A stretch of 64,000 bases of DNA from Pyralis farinalis (Eukaryota; Arthropoda; Insecta; Lepidoptera; Pyralidae): the NCBI GenBank assembly GCA_947507595.1, contig OX382277.1, forward strand, positions 29,435,198-29,499,197. The letters are read 5' to 3'. The notes beneath the pieces were generated by a model that saw only the letters and a list, made by a program, of their open reading frames with translations, made no database searches and had not been told where the DNA came from. The position numbers and the translations under genes were made by a program. Shown here one piece after another: positions 1 through 10,062 of the stretch. The stretch's first letter is position 1, and the number at the start of each line of letters is the position of its first letter.

Positions 1-2
1 TG

Positions 3-275
3 CGATATTGGTTGAACATCTAAGATTCCTTAACTGTTATTGAATGTCCTTCTAAAGGCACTGATTTAAACCCTATTAAAAATCTTTGGGGTCATATGAT
101 CCTTATCTGGGATCCATCTGAGGTAAGATCCAAAGTTAATTTGGACAATGTAGTCACTGCAACTTAGGAGTCGATGAGTGGCACTGAGATGTCTTGGAAT
201 ATGGTTAACGGCACGAGAAGTCGGCTACAACAAGTTTTAGACAACGACCGAGCGCCGATTGGTTGTCAGGATGTT
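3..275 (+). pseudogene. Tc1/mariner-type transposase C-terminal remnant
   Basis: Frame 3 reads a decayed end of a Tc1/mariner transposase. The signature is TDLNPIKNLWGHM, matching the family's SPDLNPIENLW block that carries the last acidic catalytic region. It is followed by an Arg-rich tail (TRSRLQQVLDN) typical of the C-terminus. In-frame stops at about 21-23 and 162-164 show it is dead. The window edge cuts off anything upstream. Family-level call only; the subfamily is not resolvable. Confidence 0.7.
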
Positions 276-485
276 TACAATCGTTATCATCATTATCCTG
301 CTCTCATCCCTTTCTTTGGGGTTACAGTTTATTATCTAAAATTACTCTCATGAACAAACAGACTGACGTAAACCATTCCCCACTATTAAATATCTTTTCG
401 CTCACACCATCCACCCCCACCCTCAATTCAATATAAGGGACGGCACTGCGATGGATTTGTCACTTGTAGCATGTTATTCTTACGA

Positions 486-785
486 TTAACGTCTACAAAG
501 CTGATGATGCCTCGTGGAGAGGCAAAACACGTGTCGCAGTGAAGACCAGGCCAGTCGTGGCAGTGACGGTGGTGGAGGGGCATGCGGATTCTGTTCCAGA
601 TGGCGGACGACCGCAGCAGCCGAGGCAGAGACTACCGGAGCAGCCATGGCAGCGTCGACATGTTGCACTTACTAACCGCAAGCCGCATGAACTAATTGGT
701 GGCGGAAGCACACAAAGCAGGTTAGATCAAATTGCATGTAAATTTGACTTTCGCAAAAAAACGCCTGAATCTATTAACTATTTAC
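486..785 (+). repeat. TIR-M element copy, internal part plus one end
   Basis: GC-rich segment whose near-copies lie inverted at 33.5 and 35.5 kb. It ends with GGCGGAAGCACACAAAGCAGG then TTAGATCAAATTGCATG, the family end that occurs as inverted pairs at 31.4 and 57.0 kb. The frames over it (539-817 and antisense) are low-complexity Gln/Arg/Ala translations and not genes. Near 501-537 it carries CTGATGATGCC, a GC stem and AAAACACGTGTC (see findings). Confidence 0.65.
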
Positions 786-1054
786 TGTATATAATTCTAA
801 CGAGCCCGCTAAATTGACAATTCCCCATTTTGAAACTAAACCATTTAGCTGCCACCATCCGCCAACTGCCACTGTTAACTCGGAATTGACTAATCGCATA
901 ATTATCGATAATAATTAATCGGAACATCAAAGCCTGGGTTCCGCATTTACATCTCTAATTACTAGTACGTTCCTGTTAAATAAGTTGCAGTTATAATTTA
1001 CTGGAAATTAGTTTCGAATGTAGTGAATGTGGCCGGCTTTAATACCTACCTGTT
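786..1054. other. AT-rich spacer, nothing recognised
   Basis: No coding, tRNA or repeat signature seen. Confidence 0.5.
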
Positions 1055-1218
1055 ACCTGGTACCAGTAAGCTCCCGAGGAGTTGCTGTGTAAGCAGCAGA
1101 GGAGGCATCGCGCGAGTGATACTTAATATATCGCAAGCGTTAATAGGCTACGGTACCCGGCTTTACATCAGGTGGGCCGTATGCTTGCATGCCTCCCGAT
1201 GTAGTATAAAAAAAATAT
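1055..1218 (+). mobile_element. SINE-A, 5'-truncated
   Basis: Body and tail only: GTAAGCAGCAGAGGAGGCAT, then TAGGCTACGG, a CATCAGGTGGGCCGTATGCT block and the terminal GTAGTATAAAAAAAA. Confidence 0.75.
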
Positions 1219-1282
1219 ATGATATTGTGTCTAAATTATTAGTAGTTGGCAACCAGTGGGTGACATTCTTCTTCTTTTACGC

Positions 1283-1650
1283 TGCCCTGGGATCCGCTGC
1301 CAGAGCCTAAGGGTTTTGGTGAAGATACTTATTTTTACATGAGACGACTGCCATCAGGCCTTCACAACCCAGAGGGAACGAAAGATGATGAATGAAAGTT
1401 AGAATTACGGCATGAATGAGAATATGATGTATGAATGTGTTTCGGCTGGAAGAATACTATGATGATGATAGCCTTGCCCATGGCAGGGGTGCAAGTTTAT
1501 AAAAAAAAAAAAAAAGCAAGTGATAATTTCAAATATGTACATATATCCGATTTTACGAATTTAGTGCTACACGCCAGGATTAGAACCGGGGGCGACAAGT
1601 TGTTCACGAGGCCGGTTCCTTATCCCCTGGACTATCACTGCTTAACATGA
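1283..1650 (-). mobile_element. SINE-C, interrupted
   Basis: 1283-1388 matches the SINE-C 3' half and 1518-1650 the 5' half with the tRNA-like head. The middle of the SINE is replaced by about 125 bp ending in an A-run (about 1500-1515), so a short A-tailed insertion with local deletion is likely. Confidence 0.6.
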
Positions 1651-1654
1651 GCTT

Positions 1655-1753
1655 GAGTGACACTCCTGGTATTGTAAATGCCCATAGGCTACGGTAATTG
1701 CTTACCGTTAGGCAGGTCGTACACTTGTTTGCCACCATAGTGGTATAAAAAAC
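1655..1753 (+). mobile_element. CR1-like LINE tail
   Basis: TGTAAATGCCCATAGGCTAC ... TTGCCACCATAGTGGTATAAAAAA is the same 3' tail as the 53.8-55.5 kb LINE. The copy is severely 5'-truncated. Confidence 0.7.
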
Positions 1754-2080
1754 GAATGTGCTTTAGACACACGACTGAAGTAAAACTTACAGACAATAGG
1801 CCTGCACTGTGTCTTAGATATACGAAACGTAACTGGCTATGAGGGAAAGAAAATGTGTGCTCGCACCTCTCTCTCTTGCCCCTACAGTAATATACGAAAC
1901 GTAACTCTCTCTCTTTCTATCTTCACTAACTTATATCTCTCTCACAACTTCCGTTCGCCTCGCCCGATCACACTTTTCGTAATGCCCTCGTCACGCATTC
2001 ACCAGCTTAATCCCCAAGTCGAGCGTGCGTAAAAATAATATTAAAAAATATATTATTTGATATTCATGTAAGAAATGAAC
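1754..2080. other. CT-rich spacer with a duplicated 15-mer
   Basis: ATACGAAACGTAACT occurs near 1820 and again near 1891, between CT-repeat tracts. No gene or known element recognised. Confidence 0.5.
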
Positions 2081-2082
2081 AG

Positions 2083-2235
2083 TGGCAGCTCAGTGGATAA
2101 AGAACTAGCCTGTTAACAGATTCAACCCTGGTTCGAATCACCAATCATTATCATTTCAGCGTATGGACATTTACTGTTGAACATAGTCCTCCCCCTTAAA
2201 ATTCCATGATGATCGACCTTCTGCTACTTGCATTT
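2083..2235 (+). mobile_element. tRNA-like SINE head joined to a BovB/RTE-like tail
   Basis: GCAGCTCAGTGGATAAAGAA (A-box-like) and GGTTCGAATC (B-box-like) head a segment that runs into ACTGTTGAACATAGTCCTCC. That resembles the common GCTGAACATAGGCCTCCCC motif of lepidopteran RTE 3' ends. Confidence 0.45.
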
Positions 2236-2402
2236 ATTGGCGCCCTGGGATCGCGTTCCAAGGGATATTTGCGTCACCGACCAACCTAGTCGTGGCAGGT
2301 GAGTTTTGACTTTTCTCTTATGTTCTTCCACTTACGCACTGAATATCTGTTACGTCATTGTTTCATCTTGATTTCTTTCTATATGTCTGAACCAACGGAG
2401 TA

Positions 2403-2650
2403 TACATAACCACCTGATGTAAAGCGGGTACCGTAGGCTATGAACGCTAGCGATATAGTAATTATCACTCGCGCGATGCCTCCTCTGCTGCTTACACAGC
2501 AACTCCTTGGGAGCTTACTGGTGACCTCAGTTTCCAGTTACACGCAGGAGCACAACAACCCTCTAGAGAGTTGATATTTGACTGCGATTTTCTGTGAGGT
2601 GGAGGTAGTTCCCCAGGCAGACAGCTTTGATGCACCCTACCACTCTTAAT
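2403..2650 (-). mobile_element. SINE-A subfamily copy
   Basis: Antisense SINE-A. It shares private changes with the copy at 7047-7345 (GCTAGCGATAT, GAGTTGATATTTGACTGCG, TCTTAATTCTTCC), so the two form a subfamily that ends outside the usual tRNA head. Confidence 0.7.
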
Positions 2651-3080
2651 TCTTCCTTTCTTTCCTTATATCTATAGAGAAGAGACTTAAGTCATCATTG
2701 CGAACGTGGTCAGAAAGCGGTACATCAGAGATTTTAGGCAGATTTCGCTTTTCAAACACGTTTTTTTCTAGTTCTATGCGCCCTCTGACATACCCAATTT
2801 TCACTTAGGTACTATATCCGTTGATATTAGCACAGCATACACAATACAACGAGCTTAAGCTTTCGCTGCATAGAAGTTTTCCCTAAGCTTCATTTACGCT
2901 GTTCCCTGCACCCCCTCGTGTCACACGTCACATTGTGTACCTTCCATCCCTGTCAACAACTATTCCAAGATATATCTCATTCAATAATTCTAAAACTACA
3001 TCATCAATTACAATCGTCGTATTCGTTCTATAATACTCTTTTCATCTTATTCAAACACATTCACATTCAATTGTATTTTT
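2651..3080. other. Unassigned spacer
   Basis: AT-rich, with no motif or frame I can support. Confidence 0.5.
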
Positions 3081-3082
3081 TT

Positions 3083-3325
3083 TTATACCACTAAGGCGAC
3101 AATCAAACATATTGCCTGCCTGGTGGTAAACAGACACACGCAGGTCGTCGACCGCAGCCTGTCTGTGGATGGGTTGATCTATCTCGAGTTATCTCGGGGG
3201 CGGCTTGAAAACACTGGCCTCCGCCATTCCGCATTTGAGCAGCGTGGTGGAGTATGCTCTAAACCCCTTCCGTTGAAGGGAGACCCGTATCCCTGCAGTG
3301 GGATGAGTAAGGGTTGATGTGGTGG
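3083..3325 (-). repeat. CR1-like tail fused to a dispersed repeat
   Basis: The first ~50 bp are an inverted CR1 tail (TATACCACTAAGG ... GGTGGTAAACAG). The rest, including GAGCAGCGTGGTGGAGTATG and GAAGGGAGACCCGTATCCCT, recurs inverted at 21.04-21.34 and 63.83-64.0 kb, and partly at 33.1 kb. The 3123-3317 frame is incidental. Confidence 0.6.
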
Positions 3326-4036
3326 TTGTGGACAGTGTTGTGGTATGAAGGTAGTCGCTCCATGTCAAAATTAGTTATCCTCACATCTTTAGACTTGGGT
3401 CGTGGACCACACCGCGCTGTGAAGAAGATTCTTTTGAGGAAAGATTTTTCAACATGTCTGTTCGCAAAAGTTTCACCTTATTTGTTTGTCCGTAAGACTA
3501 TAAAGGTAACAATTCTAATAAATAAAAAACACTGGTCGTTTTAGCCATATACATTGTTATATTACTTGTCGAGGAAAAGAGTGTACAAAAAGGGTTACAA
3601 ATTTATTAGGGCTATTTATACAGTAAACTAAATAAAAAAATAAAAGTGACTTAAAGTTCGGCTAATAAGGGTCTTTAAGAACTCGCGTTATCTTCGTCTA
3701 ACCGGAATATCACTGTTTGGTTCACTGGAGTGTGCACTGAGTGGCCGCCGGCTATAGTGGCCGACGACTGTAGACAGCTGGTTAGCGTGCTAGGCAGCAC
3801 GCAGATCCAGACGTAGAAGTTGTTCGTGGGACCGCCTTACGGACCAACACCGCAGCGGTAACTCCGTTCACCGTCGCCGTGGTCCACAACAGAGGCTGTA
3901 GGTTTTATAATTGGGATTAGTTAGACGTCCGGTGTTTAACGGGTTTGGAAAAGTGAGTAAATTCCCGACGGTTCACCACGTAGCCCACAGCAGGAGGCTG
4001 GAGGTCTCCGACGCGGTGCCCTCAATCTTTACTTCT
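3326..4036. other. Unassigned; GC-rich block at 3700-4030
   Basis: 3326-3700 is AT-rich with nothing recognised. 3700-4030 is clearly GC-richer and could be an old element body or a LINE 5' region, but no protein signature was found. Confidence 0.4.
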
Positions 4037-4048
4037 TCAAAACTAGTT

Positions 4049-4504
4049 TTTTTTTTTTTTTTTTTTTTTTCCTTATGGCAATATGTTACTTTGCCAACGT
4101 CAAGTATATAATATACACAAAAAGAAACCTAATAAATTGGAATTTTCAGGAGGTGCATTACTTCAGGACCTGAAACAAAAACAAAAAGAACTACCTATTT
4201 ACATCTATTTACATTTAAACTATTTATAACTAAGTACATATTACTGTAAGACCATCATCTACAGACTATTCTTGCTCTAGAGTTTAATATTGTTTAATGA
4301 AATGAAGTCTGAAATTACATTTACATAAAATGGGTTTAGAGATGATACTATACACTCGACACTAGTAGGAAACATGTGTTTATAACGAATGAGAGAATTT
4401 AAAAATGGGCGGCGATCGTATTTGTTGCAAGCAAAAAAGATATGATTGATATCCTCTTCCTCAAGACCACACTCACAGATAGAGGAATCAAGTATTCTCA
4501 AACG
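4049..4504 (-). mobile_element. 5'-truncated poly(A) LINE insertion with 12-bp target duplication
   Basis: Flanked by TCAAAACTAGTT at 4037-4048 and 4505-4516. The T-run after the left copy is the poly(A) tail of an antisense element. Behind it come about 200 bp of 3' UTR and a C-terminal coding remnant (4277-4501). Together these are the hallmarks of one target-primed reverse-transcription event. Confidence 0.85.
4277..4501 (-). pseudogene. LINE ORF2 C-terminal fragment with CCHC-like motif
   Basis: 74 codons starting at the truncation point. CxC then HIFFxC (residues near 9-25: CECGLEEEDINHIFFAC) matches the Cys/His motif near the end of R1/I/jockey-type ORF2 proteins (C-C-H-C pattern). No RT or endonuclease is left. 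The start codon is an artefact of truncation. Confidence 0.7.
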
Positions 4505-4516
4505 TCAAAACTAGTT

Positions 4517-5282
4517 CCAGACTCACTTGTTTTTCGTTTTTCGTCCTAAACGTCTGAGATTTCAAATTTGAATTTTTTAAAATGAAAATAATTTGACAAT
4601 TGTCATAGATATAACATAGACAATTATCTAATAAGTTTTGCAATGTATATTATTCAAAAAGGTTAAACATTAGACAACAAACATTAGATATTTTAAACAT
4701 TACAACATATATTTATTAAAACATAAAGCGGGACAGTTTGTTTGCTTGTTTGAATGCGTTTTGTTTGTTTATTCTCTATAGTAACCGGTAGGACTTGCTT
4801 TTTCATTTCACAGCCAATTCTACAGGAAAGCTGTAGGCTATTCGTCATCACGATTCGAAATAGGAAAGAAAGTAAGAAAAAGCGCGGGAAAGTCGAATGA
4901 AGTCGCCGGGTGCAACTGGTATATTTAAATGCCCACAGGCGTAATAGCTTTTTCAAATTTAATTCCATCGCATCTTACCCTCACGTCAATTCCAGGCAAA
5001 GGTTTTAGATCAAAGAAAACAAAACGACTTTCGTTTTAAACTTAGCATTATTGGGAATATAAACGCACAATTTCTTTTAACAAATTTCAGTTCACAGTTT
5101 ATTGTTATTTAAAATTGATAAACAAATCATTTACTGTTTTATGGTCGCTTTTATACTTGTTTTCCTTATAGAATTTTATTTTGGTGCTGGAATTGAGTAT
5201 TAAATTTTTTACGAAGGAAAATAAATATTTTAAGCATTTTAGTAATCTGTGGGTTCAAGATGTACAAGCATACTGATCGGTA
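4517..5282. other. AT-rich spacer, nothing recognised
   Basis: Several runs of A/T. The antisense 4693-4968 frame has no recognisable motif. Confidence 0.5.
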
Positions 5283-5512
5283 TACAAGCATAACGCTTGC
5301 AGTACATTAAACATCACTTGCGCGATGACAACTGTGCTGCTAAACAGCAGCTCCTTAGGAGCTTACCGGTGAGCTCACTCAATCGCAGAAACCCAACAAC
5401 CCTCTAGAAAGTGGTTATTTGGCTACAGTTTTCTGTGCGGTGGAGTTAGTTCCCTGACAGGCTGATTTGATGCGCCCTACCGCTCTTAAAGACACTAAGA
5501 CCAAGACAAACA
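5283..5512 (-). mobile_element. SINE-A, headless
   Basis: Antisense SINE-A body from the AACGCTTGCA region to TAAAGACACTAAGACCAAG. The LINE-like tail is short and the tRNA head missing. Confidence 0.7.
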
Positions 5513-5519
5513 TATAGAC

Positions 5520-6430
5520 GAAGATCCCAGGGCCGCCAGGCGTCACTTATTTTCTGATGAACAAAATGTTCAAGATTGAGTAGTTTTAGTGCATACTATG
5601 ATCGTATGACTACCTGCTACCTTGGCCAGACGGACATTGTCCAGGTATCAGGTAATCAAGGTACATAAAACACTACTCACCTCACATAAATTCTGATAGC
5701 TGATTTTTACATAAATGTTACACAATATCGTTAAAAATCAGTTCCGGTCGGCAGTATTACCTTACATTTTTATATATGTTAACCAGACAACTATTTTAAA
5801 ACAAAATAGTAATATATAAAAATGAAGCATCAGAATATAAGTGAGAATAATTATTTTTTTTCAGAGCTTTAAAGCGTCCGTAAGGTAATACTGCCGACCG
5901 GAAGTGTCTGGGAGTATTAATTACTGATTTTTAACGATATTGTGTAACATATATGTAAAAATAAAATAAAATAATAATAATATAAAAATAATGAAAGAAT
6001 GCAAGATGAAAGAATGACGAAACAGATATACAATGCGAAAGTGGAAGGATGTAGGAGCCGAGGAAGACCAAGACTAACCTACCATGACCAAATTGGTCGT
6101 GTTTTATCAGAAGGTGATGTCAGGAGCCTTAGGAACCGGCGAGCGTGCACGAAAAGAACTATGAATGTGAAAGAAGCGAGTGAAGTGTGTAAGGACCGCG
6201 TCTTATGGCGCTCGGTTCTCTCTGCCTACCCCGCAAGGGACCTGGCGTGAAGATATACGTACATACATACATATATGTAAAAATCAGCTATCAGAATTGA
6301 AGTGAGGTGAGTAGTGTTTTTATGTACCTTGATTACCTTGATATGGTAGTCATACGATCATAGTATGCACTAACACTACTCAATCTTGCACATTTTCTTC
6401 CTCAGAAAATAAGTGACGTCTGGCGGCCCT
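5520..6430. mobile_element. Foldback DNA element with ~250-bp inverted arms
   Basis: The left arm (5520-5765) is the reverse complement of 5880-5962 plus 6285-6430. Outer ends read AAGATCCCAGGGCCGCCAG and, inverted, AAGATTCCAGGGCCGCCAG; inner ends are GGTCGGCAGTATTACCTTAC and its complement. An AT-rich spacer of ~115 bp separates the arms. The right arm has a 22-bp extra segment at 5904-5925 and was later split by an RTE insertion. No transposase is present. Confidence 0.85.
5963..6269 (+). mobile_element. RTE LINE 3' fragment inserted in the foldback arm
   Basis: Bounded by CATATATGTAAAAAT at 5948-5962 and 6270-6284 (15-bp target duplication). Codes the last ~83 codons of RTE ORF2 (MTKQIYNAKVEGCRSRGRPR ... 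LSAYPARDLA stop), then a TACA tail. The first ~30 bp are AT-rich filler. Confidence 0.85.
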
Positions 6431-6469
6431 GGAATCTTGGACTAATACATGTTCATGCAAATTAATGTT

Positions 6470-6534
6470 TAACCTGTGTGGGAATCGAACCCACGAGCGT
6501 TGGTGTGAAAGTGGCGTTACTAAAAAGCGCGTCA
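6470..6534 (-). mobile_element. SINE-A/B head fragment
   Basis: Antisense B box within TGTGGGAATCGAACCCACGA, then GCGTTGGTGTGAAAG; only the tRNA-like head remains. Confidence 0.65.
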
Positions 6535-6747
6535 AAGTAAACTTTTAAGCAAGTTTAAAAACAGGTCCTTCTTAACCTTCACGACAGTTGTTATTAACTG
6601 GACATGATTCATTTAAAGTACTTCGCCTTGTATTTATTTCTTGTCAAACAAAGGCATTATTTTTCTGAAATGATCACTCTGATAGAACAAAAGAAGGCCA
6701 TCATCCTCACGATTTAATTTATTAATTTAGCAGAAGAATAAAACATT

Positions 6748-6945
6748 TCTTTTTATACAACGGTGGGAGGCAAACAAGCATACGGCACACCTGTTAATCG
6801 ATTACCGGAGTCTATACCTTTTAAACAAAGCGTTAGCGCGTTGCCACCATTGCTGCCAATACCTACAGCATTTCTTCAGCTTACTTATATGACGTCGGGT
6901 GGCAAACAGGCAAAGCACCCGATGTAAAGTGGTTACCCTAGTCTT
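6748..6945 (-). mobile_element. Two degenerate CR1/SINE-A tails
   Basis: Tail-like stretches at 6748-6815 and 6889-6942 (GGAGGCAAACAAGCATACGG; GGTGGCAAACAGGCAAAGC), both antisense and weakly conserved. Confidence 0.5.
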
Positions 6946-7046
6946 GAACTCTGACAACACAAAGAGTTTCGATAGGGCTTTACACACAACAACTCCTCAC
7001 TTTTTCGTGTGAGAAGTTGTTTCTCTCCATTCCAGCGTTCTTTTTT

Positions 7047-7345
7047 TTTATACTACGTCGGGAGACACACGGCCCATCTGATGTAAAGCGGTTACCTTAG
7101 GCTATTAACGCTAGCGATATAATAATTATTACTCACGCGATGCCTCCTCTGCTGCTTACACAGCAACTCCTTGGGAGCTTACTGGTGACCTCAGTTACAC
7201 GCAGGAACACAACAACCCTCTAGGGAGTTGATATTTGACTGCGGTTTTCTGTGAGGTGGAGGTAGTTCCCCAGGCAGGCTGCTTTGATGCACCCTACCTC
7301 TCTTAATTCTTCCTTTCTTTCCTTATGTCTATTTATCTTATCCTG
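7047..7345 (-). mobile_element. SINE-A subfamily copy
   Basis: Antisense body and tail starting in TTTTTTTTATACTACGTCGG; shares the private variants of the 2.4 kb copy. Confidence 0.75.
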
Positions 7346-7375
7346 GACTCGACGGCGCTGTGTAATAAGGAAACT

Positions 7376-7462
7376 TTTTGAAGTGAAAACTTCTTTAGCA
7401 TCGTTGTGATTTGAAACTAGACGAAACGAAAAAGCGACAGTAAAAAGAGACAACCCAACACG
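7376..7462 (+). repeat. Dispersed repeat piece (GAAGTGAAAACTTCTTTAGC)
   Basis: GAAGTGAAAACTTCTTTAGC, ATCGTTGTGA and AAAAAGAGACAACC recur in the same order at 9600-9680. Family unknown to me. Confidence 0.6.
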
Positions 7463-7760
7463 TCTAGATATTTGATAATCCGTGGTGCACGGCAGTTGAG
7501 CTTCACTTGACTAGCCATCTCTTTGAGGTTTTTAAATGCCTTATTTGTCATATTGCTGTCTCTCACTTTGCCAAGAGGGGAAGTCAATTCCAAAACTTCC
7601 TACTCCTACAAATTTCTTCTGATTAAATTCGTTGTGAGTTCCAAGGCAGCTGTAGTTTAACCCCCGGGATGGCAGTGAACTTCACTGTTCATTGCCTTTT
7701 TGTTGGTCGCCGCTGTTAATTCTGGCTACACAGGAGACACAGTGGTGGGTATGAGTGGTG
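7463..7760 (+). repeat. R4 dispersed repeat
   Basis: CCGTGGTGCACGGCAGTTGA, a GACTAGCCATCTCTTTGAGG block, AGTTCCAAGGCAGCTGTAGT and CAGGAGACACAGTGGT. The same order is found inverted at 14.39-14.93 kb and direct at 51.61-51.95 kb. No coding signature; class unknown. Confidence 0.75.
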
Positions 7761-7769
7761 GGCCTGTCC

Positions 7770-7900
7770 CGATAAAAAACCCAATACGTCTATATGTGAG
7801 AGAATCAGATGGAAGGCATTATACAGTGTGTATTACAGGGTCCGAGGGTTGTATGTTTGTTAGTATTTATGCGTGTGTGCGCGCCTGCGTATTACGAAGC
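7770..7900 (+). repeat. Repeat shared with 10.07-10.19 kb
   Basis: GTGAGAGAATCAGATGGAAG, TATTACAGGGTCC, and GTGTGCGCGCCTGCGTATTA then CGAAG recur downstream of the hAT MITE. Confidence 0.6.
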
Positions 7901-7935
7901 TTCAATTATCCTACTCCTGAACTTCAGGAGTTACA

Positions 7936-8610
7936 TTACATTCGTCTCATTTGAACCCCCTTTATAACATCTACATTGATAGGATAGAATCAGTTCAAAG
8001 AAAATTCCTCAAGTTTTTACAATATAAAACTAAGTGTTATGATTCGACCTACGATGCGATGTGCCATAGACATCACATGCTTCCTTTGTATATAAAAAGA
8101 CAGATTTCGGATGTATTATTCTTGGTTAAAATTGCTCAAAATTTTATAGACTCACCTAATCTAATACAGAATATTCATTTAAAGGTTCCCAATCGAGCAG
8201 TGCGTATTCCTGCGTTCCTTGCTGTGCCATTCAGTGCAAGTAATTATAGGCAAAATACTTTTTTCATTAGATCTGATAAAGAGATAAACAAACTGGCTGA
8301 TTGTCCCGAGATTGACTTATTTAACTCGAAACCGGTTAAATTTTTTTTTTTTTATCAAAAGCGTGGTTTAATGGTTCTAATCTGGTAATTTAAGAAGGTA
8401 CTAATTTTATTCAAAGGTATTTCTACCTTTTAATGTTTTCTTAAGTTCTGCAAATTGTTTGTAATACTAAAATTCTCTAAGAGACAAGCTATTTTGATAC
8501 ACCATATGCGAGAATATATAATTAGTCTATAGTTGTCTATTTAGTTTAGTTTTTTAGTTATTATTTCAGACTGTATATTCTCCGAATAAAATAAAATAAA
8601 TAAATAATAT
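7936..8610 (+). mobile_element. jockey-like LINE 3' end
   Basis: 5'-truncated LINE containing the 7951-8388 coding remnant, an AT-rich 3' UTR and an (AATAAA)n-type tail near 8580-8607. I found no clear target duplication, so the edges are approximate. Confidence 0.65.
7951..8388 (+). pseudogene. Jockey-type ORF2 C-terminal remnant
   Basis: About 145 codons. RIESVQRKFLKFLQYK near residues 11-26 matches the IExVQRKFL block that follows the reverse transcriptase in jockey-clade proteins, and SNYRQNTFFIRSDKEINKL fits the usual end of the domain. No RT catalytic motif remains. A 15-T run near 8341-8355 distorts the C-terminus. The displayed start is a TTG at the truncation, not a real start. Confidence 0.65.
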
Positions 8611-8763
8611 TGTCTTGAAGTTCACACATATTTATTTGTTTCTATTGACATCTAAAGTATAAACGGACAGTAAATGTGAGCTTTAATCAAGGATAATTGC
8701 CGAGACCAGTGTGGTCGCAATGGGGCGGCTGATTAGCGTTACGTACGGTGGACAGAATCCGGA

Positions 8764-9122
8764 TGATGAGCTTGGTGTCGCAGGGGATAGTAACGCCAAT
8801 TTGACACGAATGTTCGTGGGTTCGATACCTACACAAGAAAAAAATCTGTGTGCGTGAACATGTCTGTTTGTCTTGGTGTTTTTAAGGAGAAGTCAAACGC
8901 ACAGGAAAACCGCAGCCAATTAACAATTCCCTGGAGGGTTGTTGTGTTGCTGCGTGTGAGCGATGAGACCAATAAGTTCCTAAGTCGTAGTTGTGTTAGT
9001 AGCAGAGCTAGCATCGTGCGAATGATACTTAATGTGTTATAAGCGTTTATGGGCTACGATAACTGCTTTGCATTAGGTGGGCTCATCAAGGTTTGTATGC
9101 CTTCCGACGTTGTATAAAAAAA
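8764..9122 (+). mobile_element. SINE-A, near full length
   Basis: tRNA-like head with A-box-like GGTGTCGCAGGGGA and a B box GGGTTCGATACC. The body and tail end in GTTGTATAAAAAAA. Faces the inverted copy at 9148-9342 tail to tail. Confidence 0.8.
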
Positions 9123-9147
9123 CAAAAACAGAATCCTCAGACATTTT

Positions 9148-9342
9148 TTTTATGTCGGGAGGCAGTAGTAATAGTAGTGTATGAACGCTTGCAATACAGT
9201 ACGTATCGCTCGCGTGCTGCAACACCAGCTGCTAATACAGTAACTCCTCAGGAGCTTACAGGCAACCATACTCACTGGCACCAACACTGTAACCTTCCAG
9301 GGATTTGTTACTTAGCTACGGCTATCTGTAAGGTGTAGTTGA
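9148..9342 (-). mobile_element. SINE-A, inverted partner
   Basis: Antisense tail and body (ATGTCGGGAGGCAG ... GCTGCTAATACAGTAACTCC), headless. Confidence 0.65.
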
Positions 9343-9382
9343 TTATTTTTCAATTTATTGTGCTTATATCTTATGTTACTTC

Positions 9383-9428
9383 ATATCAGGTGGGCAGTGT
9401 ATTTGTTTGTCACCCTATCTAGTATAAA
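9383..9428 (+). mobile_element. SINE-A/CR1 tail stub
   Basis: CATATCAGGTGGGCAGTGTA then TTTGTTTGTCACCC and TAGTATAAAAA. Confidence 0.5.
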
Positions 9429-9599
9429 AATCAAATTATACCCGTACCGGAGTATGAATCTGTCATGAAAGTGTGAAAATCTGATAACCTCATCATTCGC
9501 TTCACCGATCCCTTTGGCCCGAGACATAGCGATAGATCCTTTGCAGACTTCATGATTAAGTAAGTTAACTACTATTCTTTTTTTAATCATCATATTTAT

Positions 9600-9710
9600 T
9601 TTGAAGTGAAAACTTCTTTAGCATCGTTGTGACTCGATGAAAAGAAAAAGTGACAGTAAAAAGAGACAACCACATATAGGATTTAACGTGCGAGAGAATG
9701 AGATAGAAAT
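9600..9710 (+). repeat. Second GAAGTGAAAACTTCTTTAGC copy
   Basis: Parallel to 7376-7462 and extended by GGATTTAACGTGCGAGAGAA, which also follows the hAT MITE at about 10070. Confidence 0.6.
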
Positions 9711-9718
9711 ATCTACAG

Positions 9719-10062
9719 CAGGGATTCCCAAACTATTTTGGGCAAGAGACCCCTTTTCCAAAATGAACTGATACCTCAGACTCCCATAGGCAATTACTTT
9801 AAAAATCCTATCTCTATTTTTTTTAAAAGTAAAACAATGATACTTCCTACTAAAATAATATATTAGTAATTCTTATAACCAATTAGTACATATAACACAA
9901 CTTATACAGTATCTTGAAAGTTTGATATAAGAACTTGTGTTAATTAATAGGGGTCAATTTTTAAACCTCGTCGACCCCCAAAATCAGTTTTCTTTTATGT
10001 CGACCCCTGGGAAACCGATATTGACCCCAAGGGGTCGATATCGACCACTTTGGGTATCCCTG
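9719..10062. mobile_element. hAT-type MITE with 8-bp target duplication
   Basis: ATCTACAG at 9711-9718 is repeated at 10063-10070. The inner ends are CAGGGATTCCCAAA and TTTGGGTATCCCTG, a 14-bp inverted pair with one mismatch. The CAGGG-type end plus an 8-bp duplication is the hAT hallmark. At 344 bp it has no transposase and is non-autonomous. Confidence 0.9.

Noticed and set aside
539..817. 92-codon frame with Gln/Arg-rich product, plus antisense frames
   Set aside because: The same DNA is repeated at 33.5 and 35.5 kb in other frames; translation is a by-product of a GC-rich repeat.
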